This document shows positions 1 to 6,810 of a DNA stretch of 8,290 nucleotides, piece after piece; within the stretch, counting starts at the first letter, position 1; every line of letters starts with the position of its first letter. The position numbers and the translations under genes are program-made. Source of the DNA: Gammaproteobacteria bacterium (GTDB lineage: Bacteria; Pseudomonadota; Gammaproteobacteria; Pseudomonadales; Pseudohongiellaceae); contig PWQG01000018.1 in NCBI GenBank assembly GCA_003556835.1, forward strand, positions 1 to 8,290. Direction: 5' to 3'. The notes below the pieces were generated by a model. It was not told the origin of the DNA. It searched no databases and was given only the letters and a program-made list of their open reading frames with translations.

Positions 1-104
1 ACACCTTCGAAGCCATGGACCGCCTGCTGGCCCGGCGCCGCGCCGCCGACCGCAAGGCCTGGCTGGAAACCCATGGAGACAAGGCCGAACTGGCGATGTA
101 CTGA
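1..104 (+). CDS. parE: DNA topoisomerase IV subunit B, C-terminal end (partial)
   Basis: Only the last 33 codons and the TGA stop are present; the reading frame begins at base 3. The tail reads ...RKAWLETHGDKAELAMY, which resembles the conserved ParE C-terminus (in E. coli RRNWLQEKGDMAEIEV, from memory) and not the GyrB tail. ParE is the ATPase subunit of topoisomerase IV, which decatenates daughter chromosomes. The assignment is strengthened by parC starting 11 bases downstream on the same strand, so the two subunits are probably co-transcribed. The final residues differ from the usual acidic-hydrophobic ending, which is a minor variation. Everything upstream lies outside the window. Confidence 0.9.
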   Translation, partial: TFEAMDRLLARRRAADRKAWLETHGDKAELAMY

Positions 105-115
105 ACGGGAGTAGT

Positions 116-2368
116 ATGAGTCTGGATATCACAATCAATGAAGACGGTGTCGAACAGATCGGCCTGAAAAGCTACACGGAAATGGCCTATCTGAATTATT
201 CGATGTACGTGATCAATGATCGCGCATTGCCGCATATCGGCGACGGTCTCAAGCCGGTGCAGCGCCGCATCATCTACGCCATGTCCGAGCTGGGCCTGAA
301 GGCCTCGGCCAAGTTCAAGAAGTCGGCCCGCACCATCGGTGACGTGATCGGCAAGTTCCACCCGCACGGCGACTCGGCCTGTTATGAAGCCATGGTGCTG
401 ATGGCCCAGGACTTCAGTTATCGCTATCCGCTGGTGGACGGCCAGGGCAACTGGGGTTCGCCGGACGATCCCAAATCCTTCGCCGCCATGCGCTATACCG
501 AATCGCGTCTGCGACAGTACGCCGAGACCCTGCTGGCCGAACTGGGGCAGGGCACGGTGGACTGGCAGCCCAATTTCGATGGCACCATGGACGAGCCGGA
601 AATCCTGCCGGCGCGCCTGCCCAATGTGCTGCTCAATGGGGGTAGCGGTATTGCCGTGGGCATGGCCACCGACATACCGCCACACAATCTGCGCGAGGTG
701 GCACAGGCTGCCGCCCATCTGCTGGAGAAGCCCCGCGCTGAACTCGACGACCTGATGCAGTACATCAAGGGGCCGGATTATCCGGTGGCCGCCGACATCA
801 TCACACCGGCGGCGGATCTGCGCAGCCTCTACGAGACGGGTCGTGGTTCGGTCAAGGCGCGTGCGGTCTACCAGCAGGAGGCGGGCGATATCATCCTCAC
901 CGCGCTGCCCTACCAGGTCTCTGGCGCTCGGGTGCTGGAACAGATCGCGGCGCAGATGCAGAAGAAAAAGCTGCCCATGGTGGTGGACCTGCGCGACGAA
1001 TCCGATCACGAGAACCCCACCCGCCTGGTCATCGTGCCGCGCTCCAACCGTGTCGATGTCGACGAGCTGATGCTGCACCTCTATGCCACCACGGACCTGG
1101 AGAAGTCCTACCGGGTCAATTTCAACATGATTGGCACCGATGGCCGACCCAGGGTGAAGGGGCTGGTGGCCCTGCTCAAGGAGTGGCTCGCCTTCCGCAC
1201 GCAGACCGTGCGCCGCCGCCTGCAATACCGCCTCGACAAGGTGCGGGATCGCCTGCATATCCTGGAAGGCCTGCTGACCGCCTTTCTCAATATCGACGAG
1301 GTGATCGAGATCATCCGGCGCGAGGATAGTCCCAAGCCGGTGCTGATGGAGCGTTTCGCGCTTTCCGACCTGCAGGCCGAAGCCATCCTTGAATTGAAAC
1401 TGCGCCACCTGGCCAAGCTCGAGGAAATGAAGATTCGCGGCGAGCAGGACGAGCTGGAGGCCGAGCGCGAGAAACTGGAACTGCTGCTGTCCTCGGATGC
1501 CCGATTGAAAACCCTGATCCGTAAGGAGCTGCTTCGTGATGCCGAGAACTACGGCGATGATCGCCGCTCACGACTGGTGGAGGCACCGGACGCAAAGGCC
1601 TTCAGTGAAACAGAGCTCATCGCCAGCGAGCCGGTCACTGTCGTGCTGTCTGAACGTGGCTGGGCGCGGGCTGGTAAGGGTCATGAGCTGGATCCGGCCA
1701 CGCTGCAGTACAAGGCCGGAGACAGTTTCAAGCTCGCGGCGCGTGGCAAGAGCAGTCAGCAGGCGGTGTTCCTGGATTCCACGGGCCGTGCCTACTCGGT
1801 TCCTGCCCACAGTCTGCCTTCCGCACGCAGCCAGGGCGAACCACTGACCGGTCGGTTGACGCCGCCATCGGGCGCGACGTTTGAAGGGGTATTGCTGGAG
1901 GACGAAAAGAAACAGGTCCTGCTGGCCAGTGACGCGGGTTACGGTTTCGTAGCCAGTGTGTCCGATCTGTTTAGCAAGAACCGGGCGGGCAAAGCGGTGC
2001 TCAAGTTGCCCAGGGGAGCACGGGTACTGCCACCGGTGACAGTGGAGGATCTGGGCAGTGACCTGCTGGTCGCGGTCAGCAATGAAGGCCGTATGCTTTG
2101 CTTCCCGGTTTCCGAGCTGCCGGTGCTGCAACGTGGCAAAGGCAACAAGATTCTCGGCATCCCGTCTGCCCGGGTGGCGGACCGGATCGAGTTCCTGGTC
2201 TCGCTGGTGCTGGTCCCGCCCGGGGGCAGCGTGACAGTGTACGCTGGAAAGCGGCACCTGACGCTGAAAACCGGGGATCTGGACCACTACCGCGGCGAAC
2301 GGGGCCGTCGTGGGAACAAGCTGCCACGTGGCTTCCAGAACGTTGATCGGGTCAGCAGCGCGACCTGA
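116..2368 (+). CDS. parC: DNA topoisomerase IV subunit A
   Basis: This is the 750-residue breakage-reunion subunit of topoisomerase IV, close to the E. coli length of about 752. It cuts and rejoins DNA and acts with ParE in chromosome decatenation. The winged-helix/tower core fills roughly residues 1-490. The catalytic tyrosine is Tyr127 in AAMRYTESRL. The quinolone-resistance region at 82-91 reads HPHGDSACYE, with Ser87 and Glu91 matching the sensitive E. coli residues Ser80 and Glu84. A coiled-coil stretch lies near 440-470. The C-terminal beta-pinwheel (about 500-740) has repeated blade motifs such as GWARAGKGHEL and GRMLCFPVSELPV, and lacks a canonical GyrA box; RGKGNK near 715 is the nearest resemblance. 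The start is supported by GGGAG at 107-111 and by alignment with family N-termini. The 11-base gap to parE indicates an operon. Confidence 0.97.
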   Translation: MSLDITINEDGVEQIGLKSYTEMAYLNYSMYVINDRALPHIGDGLKPVQRRIIYAMSELGLKASAKFKKSARTIGDVIGKFHPHGDSACYEAMVLMAQDFSYRYPLVDGQGNWGSPDDPKSFAAMRYTESRLRQYAETLLAELGQGTVDWQPNFDGTMDEPEILPARLPNVLLNGGSGIAVGMATDIPPHNLREVAQAAAHLLEKPRAELDDLMQYIKGPDYPVAADIITPAADLRSLYETGRGSVKARAVYQQEAGDIILTALPYQVSGARVLEQIAAQMQKKKLPMVVDLRDESDHENPTRLVIVPRSNRVDVDELMLHLYATTDLEKSYRVNFNMIGTDGRPRVKGLVALLKEWLAFRTQTVRRRLQYRLDKVRDRLHILEGLLTAFLNIDEVIEIIRREDSPKPVLMERFALSDLQAEAILELKLRHLAKLEEMKIRGEQDELEAEREKLELLLSSDARLKTLIRKELLRDAENYGDDRRSRLVEAPDAKAFSETELIASEPVTVVLSERGWARAGKGHELDPATLQYKAGDSFKLAARGKSSQQAVFLDSTGRAYSVPAHSLPSARSQGEPLTGRLTPPSGATFEGVLLEDEKKQVLLASDAGYGFVASVSDLFSKNRAGKAVLKLPRGARVLPPVTVEDLGSDLLVAVSNEGRMLCFPVSELPVLQRGKGNKILGIPSARVADRIEFLVSLVLVPPGGSVTVYAGKRHLTLKTGDLDHYRGERGRRGNKLPRGFQNVDRVSSAT

Positions 2369-2395
2369 AAGGGTACTATGCCTTGTGATTCGCCT

Positions 2396-2431
2396 GGTGG
2401 GCCATGCGGCTGAACGTTACCGTGGCCCACT
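2396..2431. terminator. Hairpin between converging genes, possible bidirectional transcription end
   Basis: GTGGGCCATG at 2397-2406 pairs with CGTGGCCCAC at 2421-2430, giving a 10-bp stem with one G-T pair and a 14-base loop. It sits between the parC stop (2368) and the stop codon of the minus-strand membrane protein gene (2430-2432), where a shared terminator would be expected. No run of T follows on either strand, so it is not a textbook intrinsic terminator. It may act with other factors or stabilise mRNA 3' ends. Part of this sequence recurs near 6730-6753. The remainder of 2369-2429 holds nothing else recognisable. Confidence 0.4.
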
Positions 2432-3578
2432 AGCTACTGCGGGAAAGCTCTTGTGATGGTTCCAGCATGGCCGCTTGGCGCTGCAGCAGCGTGCGGGTGG
2501 AGCCTACGGGAGAGCGAACCAGGTAGACCTGGTAGAGTTCTCCGTCGTCCTCGTCGAATACCTGGCCATAGGCTTCGTGGTGAAAGTGGGACTCAATGCC
2601 GGCCTGCTCAATAACGCTATCACTGGCGAGCAGGCCGTTGACCGGACTGCTCGCGCAGATCAGTGCAGCGACCCGCAATGCCTCCTCCTGGCCACTGATG
2701 AAGGTGGTGTTTCCCGGGGAGGCGCAGTGCAGGCCGGCCTGCAGCTGCAAGCGGCAATCTCTGGCGTATTGCCGGTTGTGCCGGTTGTTCAGGGCGAGGA
2801 ACAGCGTGGCGGCGCACAGGGCCTGGAAGGCGCTTTCTTCTTCATGCGTACCGCGCAAGAATGCCAGCCGCATGTCGCCGTCGTCGTACCACTGCGGTTC
2901 GGCTGAGTACAGGTCCGCAATATCGTGCAGAAGCTGCCGGCAGCTCTCCAGGCGCTGGAGGCCATCGGCCTGATCCAGTATGGCATCCCGGTTGGTCAGG
3001 CGCAGATATAGGCCGGTACTGGCGCCGGGTTGTACGTCCGTATCTCCTTGCTCGCTGCGGCGTAGCTGCGGCAGAAGTAGGGCCACGCTCAGCATCAGCA
3101 TCAGGGCCATCGCGGCCGGCTGCAGCCAGAAATGGATGCCCTGTCCGGGCTGTAATCCGGTATCGGCCAGGTGTACGCGTACATATCCCGCCAGGGAATC
3201 CTGCAGGGCAATAGGCGCAATATAGTTGCCAATGACACCTTCGCCTACCTGCTGCGGATTGCTCATGGAAACCGAGCGCCCGGAAATGGCCAGCACCTGG
3301 TCATCGACGTTGTACACGGTTACCTGGGCTATGGCCGGGTTGCGGGTCAGTTCATTGAGGAGCACGTTCATGCTGATCATGTCATTGGCCAGCACCAGTT
3401 CGGTCACCAGCAGGGCGCTCTGGCGGGCCAGCGTTTCTCCGAGTCCATCGGCTTGTGCCTGCAGTAACTGCCGGCCGTTGTTCTGGGCAATGAACCAGGC
3501 GAGAGCCATACCTGTGATCAGTAACAGGCAGCTGGTCGCGATCAGTTTTTTTCCCTGATGTGCCGGATAATCTTCCAT
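2430..3578 (-). CDS. AhpA/Smp (YtjB)-type two-TM membrane protein with cyclase-like C-terminal half
   Basis: This 382-residue inner-membrane protein has an N-terminal TM segment at about 11-31, a periplasmic domain at 32-148, a second TM at about 149-170 and a cytoplasmic half at 171-382. The N-terminal half resembles E. coli YtjB/Smp in features such as GLGETLARQ (45-53), VYNVDDQVLAISGRSV (88-103) and a LAGYVRVHL segment (129-137). That family is poorly understood. The cytoplasmic half is not present in YtjB. Its order of elements (LYLRLTN, DDGDMRLAF, LQLQAGLHC, ALRVAALICASS, GLLASDSVI, ELYQVYLV) resembles a class III nucleotide cyclase domain with catalytic residues lost; this is an inference. 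The gene begins 8 bases after the fimX-like stop with no strong Shine-Dalgarno sequence, so translational coupling is likely. A signalling or scaffolding role with FimX is possible. The function is unknown. Confidence 0.8.
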   Translation of the reverse strand: MEDYPAHQGKKLIATSCLLLITGMALAWFIAQNNGRQLLQAQADGLGETLARQSALLVTELVLANDMISMNVLLNELTRNPAIAQVTVYNVDDQVLAISGRSVSMSNPQQVGEGVIGNYIAPIALQDSLAGYVRVHLADTGLQPGQGIHFWLQPAAMALMLMLSVALLLPQLRRSEQGDTDVQPGASTGLYLRLTNRDAILDQADGLQRLESCRQLLHDIADLYSAEPQWYDDGDMRLAFLRGTHEEESAFQALCAATLFLALNNRHNRQYARDCRLQLQAGLHCASPGNTTFISGQEEALRVAALICASSPVNGLLASDSVIEQAGIESHFHHEAYGQVFDEDDGELYQVYLVRSPVGSTRTLLQRQAAMLEPSQELSRSS

Positions 3579-3586
3579 GGACAGAC

Positions 3587-5677
3587 TCAGTCGGGGTTGC
3601 CGGGGATCGGGTCCAGGGTGATCTCCTCTTCCTGGAGGAAGCTGAAATCCAGTGCGTCAGTCGGGGCGCGCAGCAGATTACCCTGGACGAAATTGACACC
3701 CACCTGCCAGAGCCTGGGCAGGAAACGTACATCTTCGATCATTGGCGCAATCACCAGGATGCCGCGTGTGTGCAGGCTGCTGACAATGTTGTTGAGTCGC
3801 TCCCATTGTTCGCTGTCCAGGTCGATGTCGTTAAGCAGGCTGCGATCCAGTTTGACGTAGTGGACCGGAATGTTGCCAAGTTGTCGGAATGGCTCCAGGG
3901 CGCAACCGAAATGGGTGATGGACAGTTCACAGCCGAGTTCGTGGCATTGTCTGGCAAACTGTTCCACGGCATCGGGTGTACTGAGCATGTCGATTTCACT
4001 GATCTGCAGCGTCAACCGGTCGGCTGGAATCCGTGATTCGTAAAGCTCCCGTGCCAGCCACTCCAGCAGCGCGTTGCTGCTAAGGCTGTTCTGCGTCAGG
4101 TTGATGATCAGGTGCAGGGCATCGCTGTTGGTATGTCGTAGCAGTTCCAGCGTGCGTTGCAGAACCAGGCGGTCGAGTTGCTCACCGAGTCCATGCTGAT
4201 TGACCAGGTCCAGAAATCTTGCCGCTTCCAGTACCTTTTCACCATCGGGGATACGCACCCGCACTTCATAACGTTCCTTGCCATCCTCGCGCAGGCTGAC
4301 CACCGGTTGGAAGACGGGGGATATCTCCCGGTTGTCCAGGGCATGGCGGAGTTTGCGTAGCAACAGTCGCTCCCGCCCGGCTTCGCCGGAGCCGGCACCC
4401 TGATACAGTCGCATGATGCGATTGTGCTGGGCCCGGCTCAGCAGCATTTCACTATCCACCACTTCGTCTGTGATCACGGCCATGCCATGGCTGATGGTCA
4501 GGCTTGTGTTGCGTGGCAGCAGTTTGATGGCGTCGCGCTGCAGATGCTCCAGTTCCTTCTGCAGGGTTTCCTGCGAGGCTTCGTCGGGTTGCAACAGCAA
4601 CAGGGCAAAGCCACCATCATTGATCCGTCCAAGGGCTTCCGGAGCGATTGGAAACTTCTGCAGGCGTTTTGACAGGTCTGCCATGAATTGATTGAAGTCA
4701 CTCTTGCCGATGACCCGTCGCAGACTGTCGCTGTCCTCGATTTCGATCACCAGTAGTGCACTGAAGCGGGCATGATGTGCGGCTTCAGCCACATGGCGGT
4801 TCAGGGTTTCGAGCAGGCGGTCACGATCGAGCAGGCCGGTGACCAGGTCGCGGCCGGCGCGCTCGGCGTTCCGGTTGCCAGCTTGCAGATTGCCGCTTCG
4901 GGGGCGGACCCGGAGTTGCCAGGCAGGCGCTCCCTGCCAGCTGATGTCCGAGCACTCCAGGCTTGCTGCCAGTTGCTCGCCTTCGCGGCTGCGAGCCAGA
5001 AAACCGCACTGTGCATCGGCGGGGCGATCGAGCTGTTGCAGGAATTCGGTCACCCGGGGCAGGTCCCGGTCGTCCACCAGGTCACGTAGCGGGATCTGCT
5101 GAAGTTCCCCGGCAGAGCTCGCGCCGAAAAAGCGGGCCCAGGCGCTATTGCAATATACGTGCACACCGTTCTGGATGCAGGCCAGGGCGTCCCGACTGCT
5201 GTCCAGCAAGCGCAGGTAGCTGTGTTCGAACTCCTGCAGGGCGAGGTGGGTGCGGCGTTTATCGCGTCGCTCCTGCAGTTGCCGGAGTTCGCGTTCCGCG
5301 CGGTGCGGGAACAGGGCGATCCGGGTCGGATCCTGCAAGAGATCATCGCGGAACACAGCGGCGGCACCCAGTTTCAATAATTTTTCGGTGTCCTGCTCGG
5401 CGTCCTGCTGATTCAGGATCAGCAGGCAGGGCAGGTCCTGCTGTGTCTGTTGCAGATTGCGCAACAGGTCGTCCAGCCGGATTTCTTCGATACCCGAGAA
5501 CGCGATCAGCATGTGCCAGGAGCCGGTGGCCAGCATCTCGGCAAGTGTGTCTGGCTGATCAACCTGTCTGGCTGTCAGATCCAGGCCTGCCCGGCGTAAC
5601 TGATTGAGCCACAGTTCTGCCTGGCTGTCCTGGGGCGCAACCAACAGTATTCTGGAGACCTGGCCTGTTGCATCCAT
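3587..5677 (-). CDS. fimX: FimX-like degenerate GGDEF/EAL c-di-GMP receptor
   Basis: This 696-residue protein has the architecture of P. aeruginosa FimX (about 691 residues): a REC-like domain (about 8-125), a helical linker, PAS (about 148-258), GGDEF (277-425) and EAL (440-680). FimX binds c-di-GMP through its EAL domain and promotes type IV pilus assembly at the pole with PilZ and PilB. The REC domain lacks the acidic pair and the phospho-acceptor Asp. The GGDEF motif is replaced by NDGGF (353-357), so cyclase activity is not expected. In the EAL domain the motif is EVRVR (471-475; FimX has EVLLR). Asn526, Glu561, Lys609 and Gln665 are kept, but the DDFG aspartates are Thr588-His589 and the AEGVE glutamate is Pro645, so phosphodiesterase activity is unlikely. 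The C-terminal LWQVG...VQGNLL segment also resembles FimX. The start lies 5 bases after the epmB stop, without a clear ribosome site. FimX orthology is inferred from architecture and recalled sequence. Confidence 0.85.
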   Translation of the reverse strand: MDATGQVSRILLVAPQDSQAELWLNQLRRAGLDLTARQVDQPDTLAEMLATGSWHMLIAFSGIEEIRLDDLLRNLQQTQQDLPCLLILNQQDAEQDTEKLLKLGAAAVFRDDLLQDPTRIALFPHRAERELRQLQERRDKRRTHLALQEFEHSYLRLLDSSRDALACIQNGVHVYCNSAWARFFGASSAGELQQIPLRDLVDDRDLPRVTEFLQQLDRPADAQCGFLARSREGEQLAASLECSDISWQGAPAWQLRVRPRSGNLQAGNRNAERAGRDLVTGLLDRDRLLETLNRHVAEAAHHARFSALLVIEIEDSDSLRRVIGKSDFNQFMADLSKRLQKFPIAPEALGRINDGGFALLLLQPDEASQETLQKELEHLQRDAIKLLPRNTSLTISHGMAVITDEVVDSEMLLSRAQHNRIMRLYQGAGSGEAGRERLLLRKLRHALDNREISPVFQPVVSLREDGKERYEVRVRIPDGEKVLEAARFLDLVNQHGLGEQLDRLVLQRTLELLRHTNSDALHLIINLTQNSLSSNALLEWLARELYESRIPADRLTLQISEIDMLSTPDAVEQFARQCHELGCELSITHFGCALEPFRQLGNIPVHYVKLDRSLLNDIDLDSEQWERLNNIVSSLHTRGILVIAPMIEDVRFLPRLWQVGVNFVQGNLLRAPTDALDFSFLQEEEITLDPIPGNPD

Positions 5678-5682
5678 ATGAT

Positions 5683-6702
5683 TCAGAAAAGCGGCGTCTT
5701 GCTGCCTTCTCCCGGTATTTCCCTGACAAGTCGCGGTACCAGGTAACCGGGAAGGCGGTTACGCAGTTGCGACATGATGTGTTCGGCCCGGTCCTCGTCC
5801 ACGTCGAAATGTGCGACGCCCTGGACCCGGTCCAGCATGTGTACATAGTAGGGCAGGACGTTGGCGCTGAACAGCTTTTCACTCAATTCGGCGAGTACAT
5901 CGGCATCGTCATTGATCCCTGCCAGCAATACACTCTGGTTGAGCAGGGTCACGCCGGCACCCCGTATGGCCGCCATGGCCGACGCAACCTCGTCATTGAT
6001 CTCATTCGGGTGGTTGCTGTGAATCACCATGACTTTCTGCAGCGGGCTGGCTGAAAGCCAGTCGAGCAATTCCGCGCAGACCCGCTGTGGCACCACGATT
6101 GGTGTCCTGGTGTGGATCCGCAAGCGCCGGACATGCGGGATGGCTGCAATTTCCCGGCTCAGCCAGGACAGTTGCCGGTCGCCAGCGGCCAGGGGGTCAC
6201 CGCCACTGAAAATCACCTCGTCCACGTCCGTGTTCTGCCGCAGGTAATCCAGGCTTTGCTGCCACTGCAGCCGGCCGGGCGTATTGTCGTCATAGGGGAA
6301 ATGTCGCCGGAAACAGTAGCGGCAGTGTATGGCACAATGCGGTGCGGTCAGCATCAGGGCGCGACCATGGTATTTGTGCAGCAGACCCGGCCGGGGATTG
6401 AATTCGGCTTCCGAGAGTGGATCGACAGAGTATCCGGGGGTATCATCGCCTTCCCTGACGCCGGGCAGAACCTGCAGTAATATCGGATCGGCGGGATCAC
6501 CCGGCCGGATACGGCCAAGCAGGCTTTCCGGCACGCGCAGGGGGAAATCACGCAGCACCTGCTCCGGTATGGGCAGATCCGCACTCTGCAGGCCGAGCCG
6601 GGCAAGCAGTTCATCGGGGTTACTGATGAGGCGGGCAAGTATGTCCTGCCAGGGCGCACGGCGCTCGGCCACCTGGCGATCGCTGCTGATCATGCTTGAC
6701 AT
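5683..6702 (-). CDS. epmB: EF-P beta-lysylation protein EpmB (lysine 2,3-aminomutase family)
   Basis: EpmB is a radical-SAM, PLP-dependent enzyme that converts L-alpha-lysine to (R)-beta-lysine for EF-P modification. The cluster-binding motif is CAIHCRYC, with the CX3CX2C cysteines at residues 123, 127 and 130, followed by FRRHFPY. An SAM-binding FSGGDPL and the LNQSVLL segment are present. The likely PLP lysine is in GEGSKTPLF at the very C-terminus. E. coli EpmB continues about 11 residues past KTPL, so this one is trimmed. The open frame reaches a further ATG at 6768, but those 22 extra residues do not resemble the family and their AGGA is one base from the ATG. ATG at 6702 (339 residues) or 6693 fits the E. 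coli length better; neither has a good Shine-Dalgarno. It is the first gene of the epmB-fimX-smp minus-strand run and is divergent from efp. Confidence 0.94.
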   Translation of the reverse strand: MSSMISSDRQVAERRAPWQDILARLISNPDELLARLGLQSADLPIPEQVLRDFPLRVPESLLGRIRPGDPADPILLQVLPGVREGDDTPGYSVDPLSEAEFNPRPGLLHKYHGRALMLTAPHCAIHCRYCFRRHFPYDDNTPGRLQWQQSLDYLRQNTDVDEVIFSGGDPLAAGDRQLSWLSREIAAIPHVRRLRIHTRTPIVVPQRVCAELLDWLSASPLQKVMVIHSNHPNEINDEVASAMAAIRGAGVTLLNQSVLLAGINDDADVLAELSEKLFSANVLPYYVHMLDRVQGVAHFDVDEDRAEHIMSQLRNRLPGYLVPRLVREIPGEGSKTPLF

Positions 6703-6723
6703 AAACGATGTGGATCCGACAAT
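6696..6723 (+). promoter_or_regulatory. Candidate efp promoter P1
   Basis: TTGACA (6696-6701), a perfect sigma-70 -35 match, is followed after 16 bases by GACAAT (6718-6723), 4 of 6 matches to the -10 consensus. Transcription would begin near 6730, giving an efp leader of about 80 bases. The -35 box overlaps the probable epmB start codons (6702 and 6693) on the other strand, so efp initiation and epmB translation signals share DNA. Prediction from consensus only. Confidence 0.4.
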
Positions 6724-6729
6724 TGAGGC

Positions 6730-6753
6730 GTTCAGGCGGCATGGCCCACTAGC
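6730..6753. repeat. Short sequence shared with the parC downstream hairpin
   Basis: TGGCCCACTAGC at 6742-6753 is identical to 2423-2434. The longer segment 6730-6753 (GTTCAGG...CACTAGC) also matches the reverse complement of 2393-2416 at about 20 of 24 positions with one single-base gap. The two matches are not independent, because the 2396-2431 element is itself palindromic. It could be a small dispersed element, a binding site or a coincidence; exact 12-base matches are expected once or twice by chance in a window of this size. Confidence 0.3.
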
Positions 6754-6760
6754 CTGTAAT
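6731..6760 (+). promoter_or_regulatory. Candidate efp promoter P2
   Basis: TTCAGG (6731-6736, 3 of 6) and TGTAAT (6755-6760, 5 of 6) are separated by 18 bases. Initiation near 6767 would leave a leader of about 44 bases before efp. The spacer contains the TGGCCCACTAGC sequence shared with the parC downstream region. It is an alternative to P1, or an additional promoter. No clear promoter for the divergent epmB operon could be found on the minus strand. Confidence 0.3.
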
Positions 6761-6810
6761 TGGAACATATCCTGATCATGAAAACCGAACTTATTTTTGC
6801 GAGGTAATGA

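Noticed and set aside
429..436. Chi-like octamers GCTGGTGG in parC (near 429 and 1163)
   Set aside because: They fall in coding sequence at codons common for Leu-Val, and an 8-mer is expected by chance; no functional inference is possible.
1568..2287. Long open frame (239 codons) antisense to the parC C-terminal region
   Set aside because: It lies fully inside parC, whose frame is certain; the predicted product shows no recognisable domain and the openness is explained by the GC-rich codon bias of parC.
2369..2429. Classical intrinsic terminator after parC
   Set aside because: There is a good stem but no T-run on either strand, so only a lower-confidence hairpin was listed.
3560..4036. 158-codon plus-strand frame opposite the 3' end of the fimX-like gene
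   Set aside because: No domain resemblance, and it overlaps the conserved EAL C-terminus on the other strand.
4963..5607. 214-codon plus-strand frame opposite the fimX-like gene
   Set aside because: The product is rich in Arg, Gly, Pro and Ala without family motifs, as expected for the antisense of a high-GC gene. The FimX-like frame has domain-level support.
6703..6810. Riboswitch or small RNA in the efp leader
   Set aside because: The region is only about 110 bases and shows no recognised aptamer core or terminator; the inverted repeat is imperfect.
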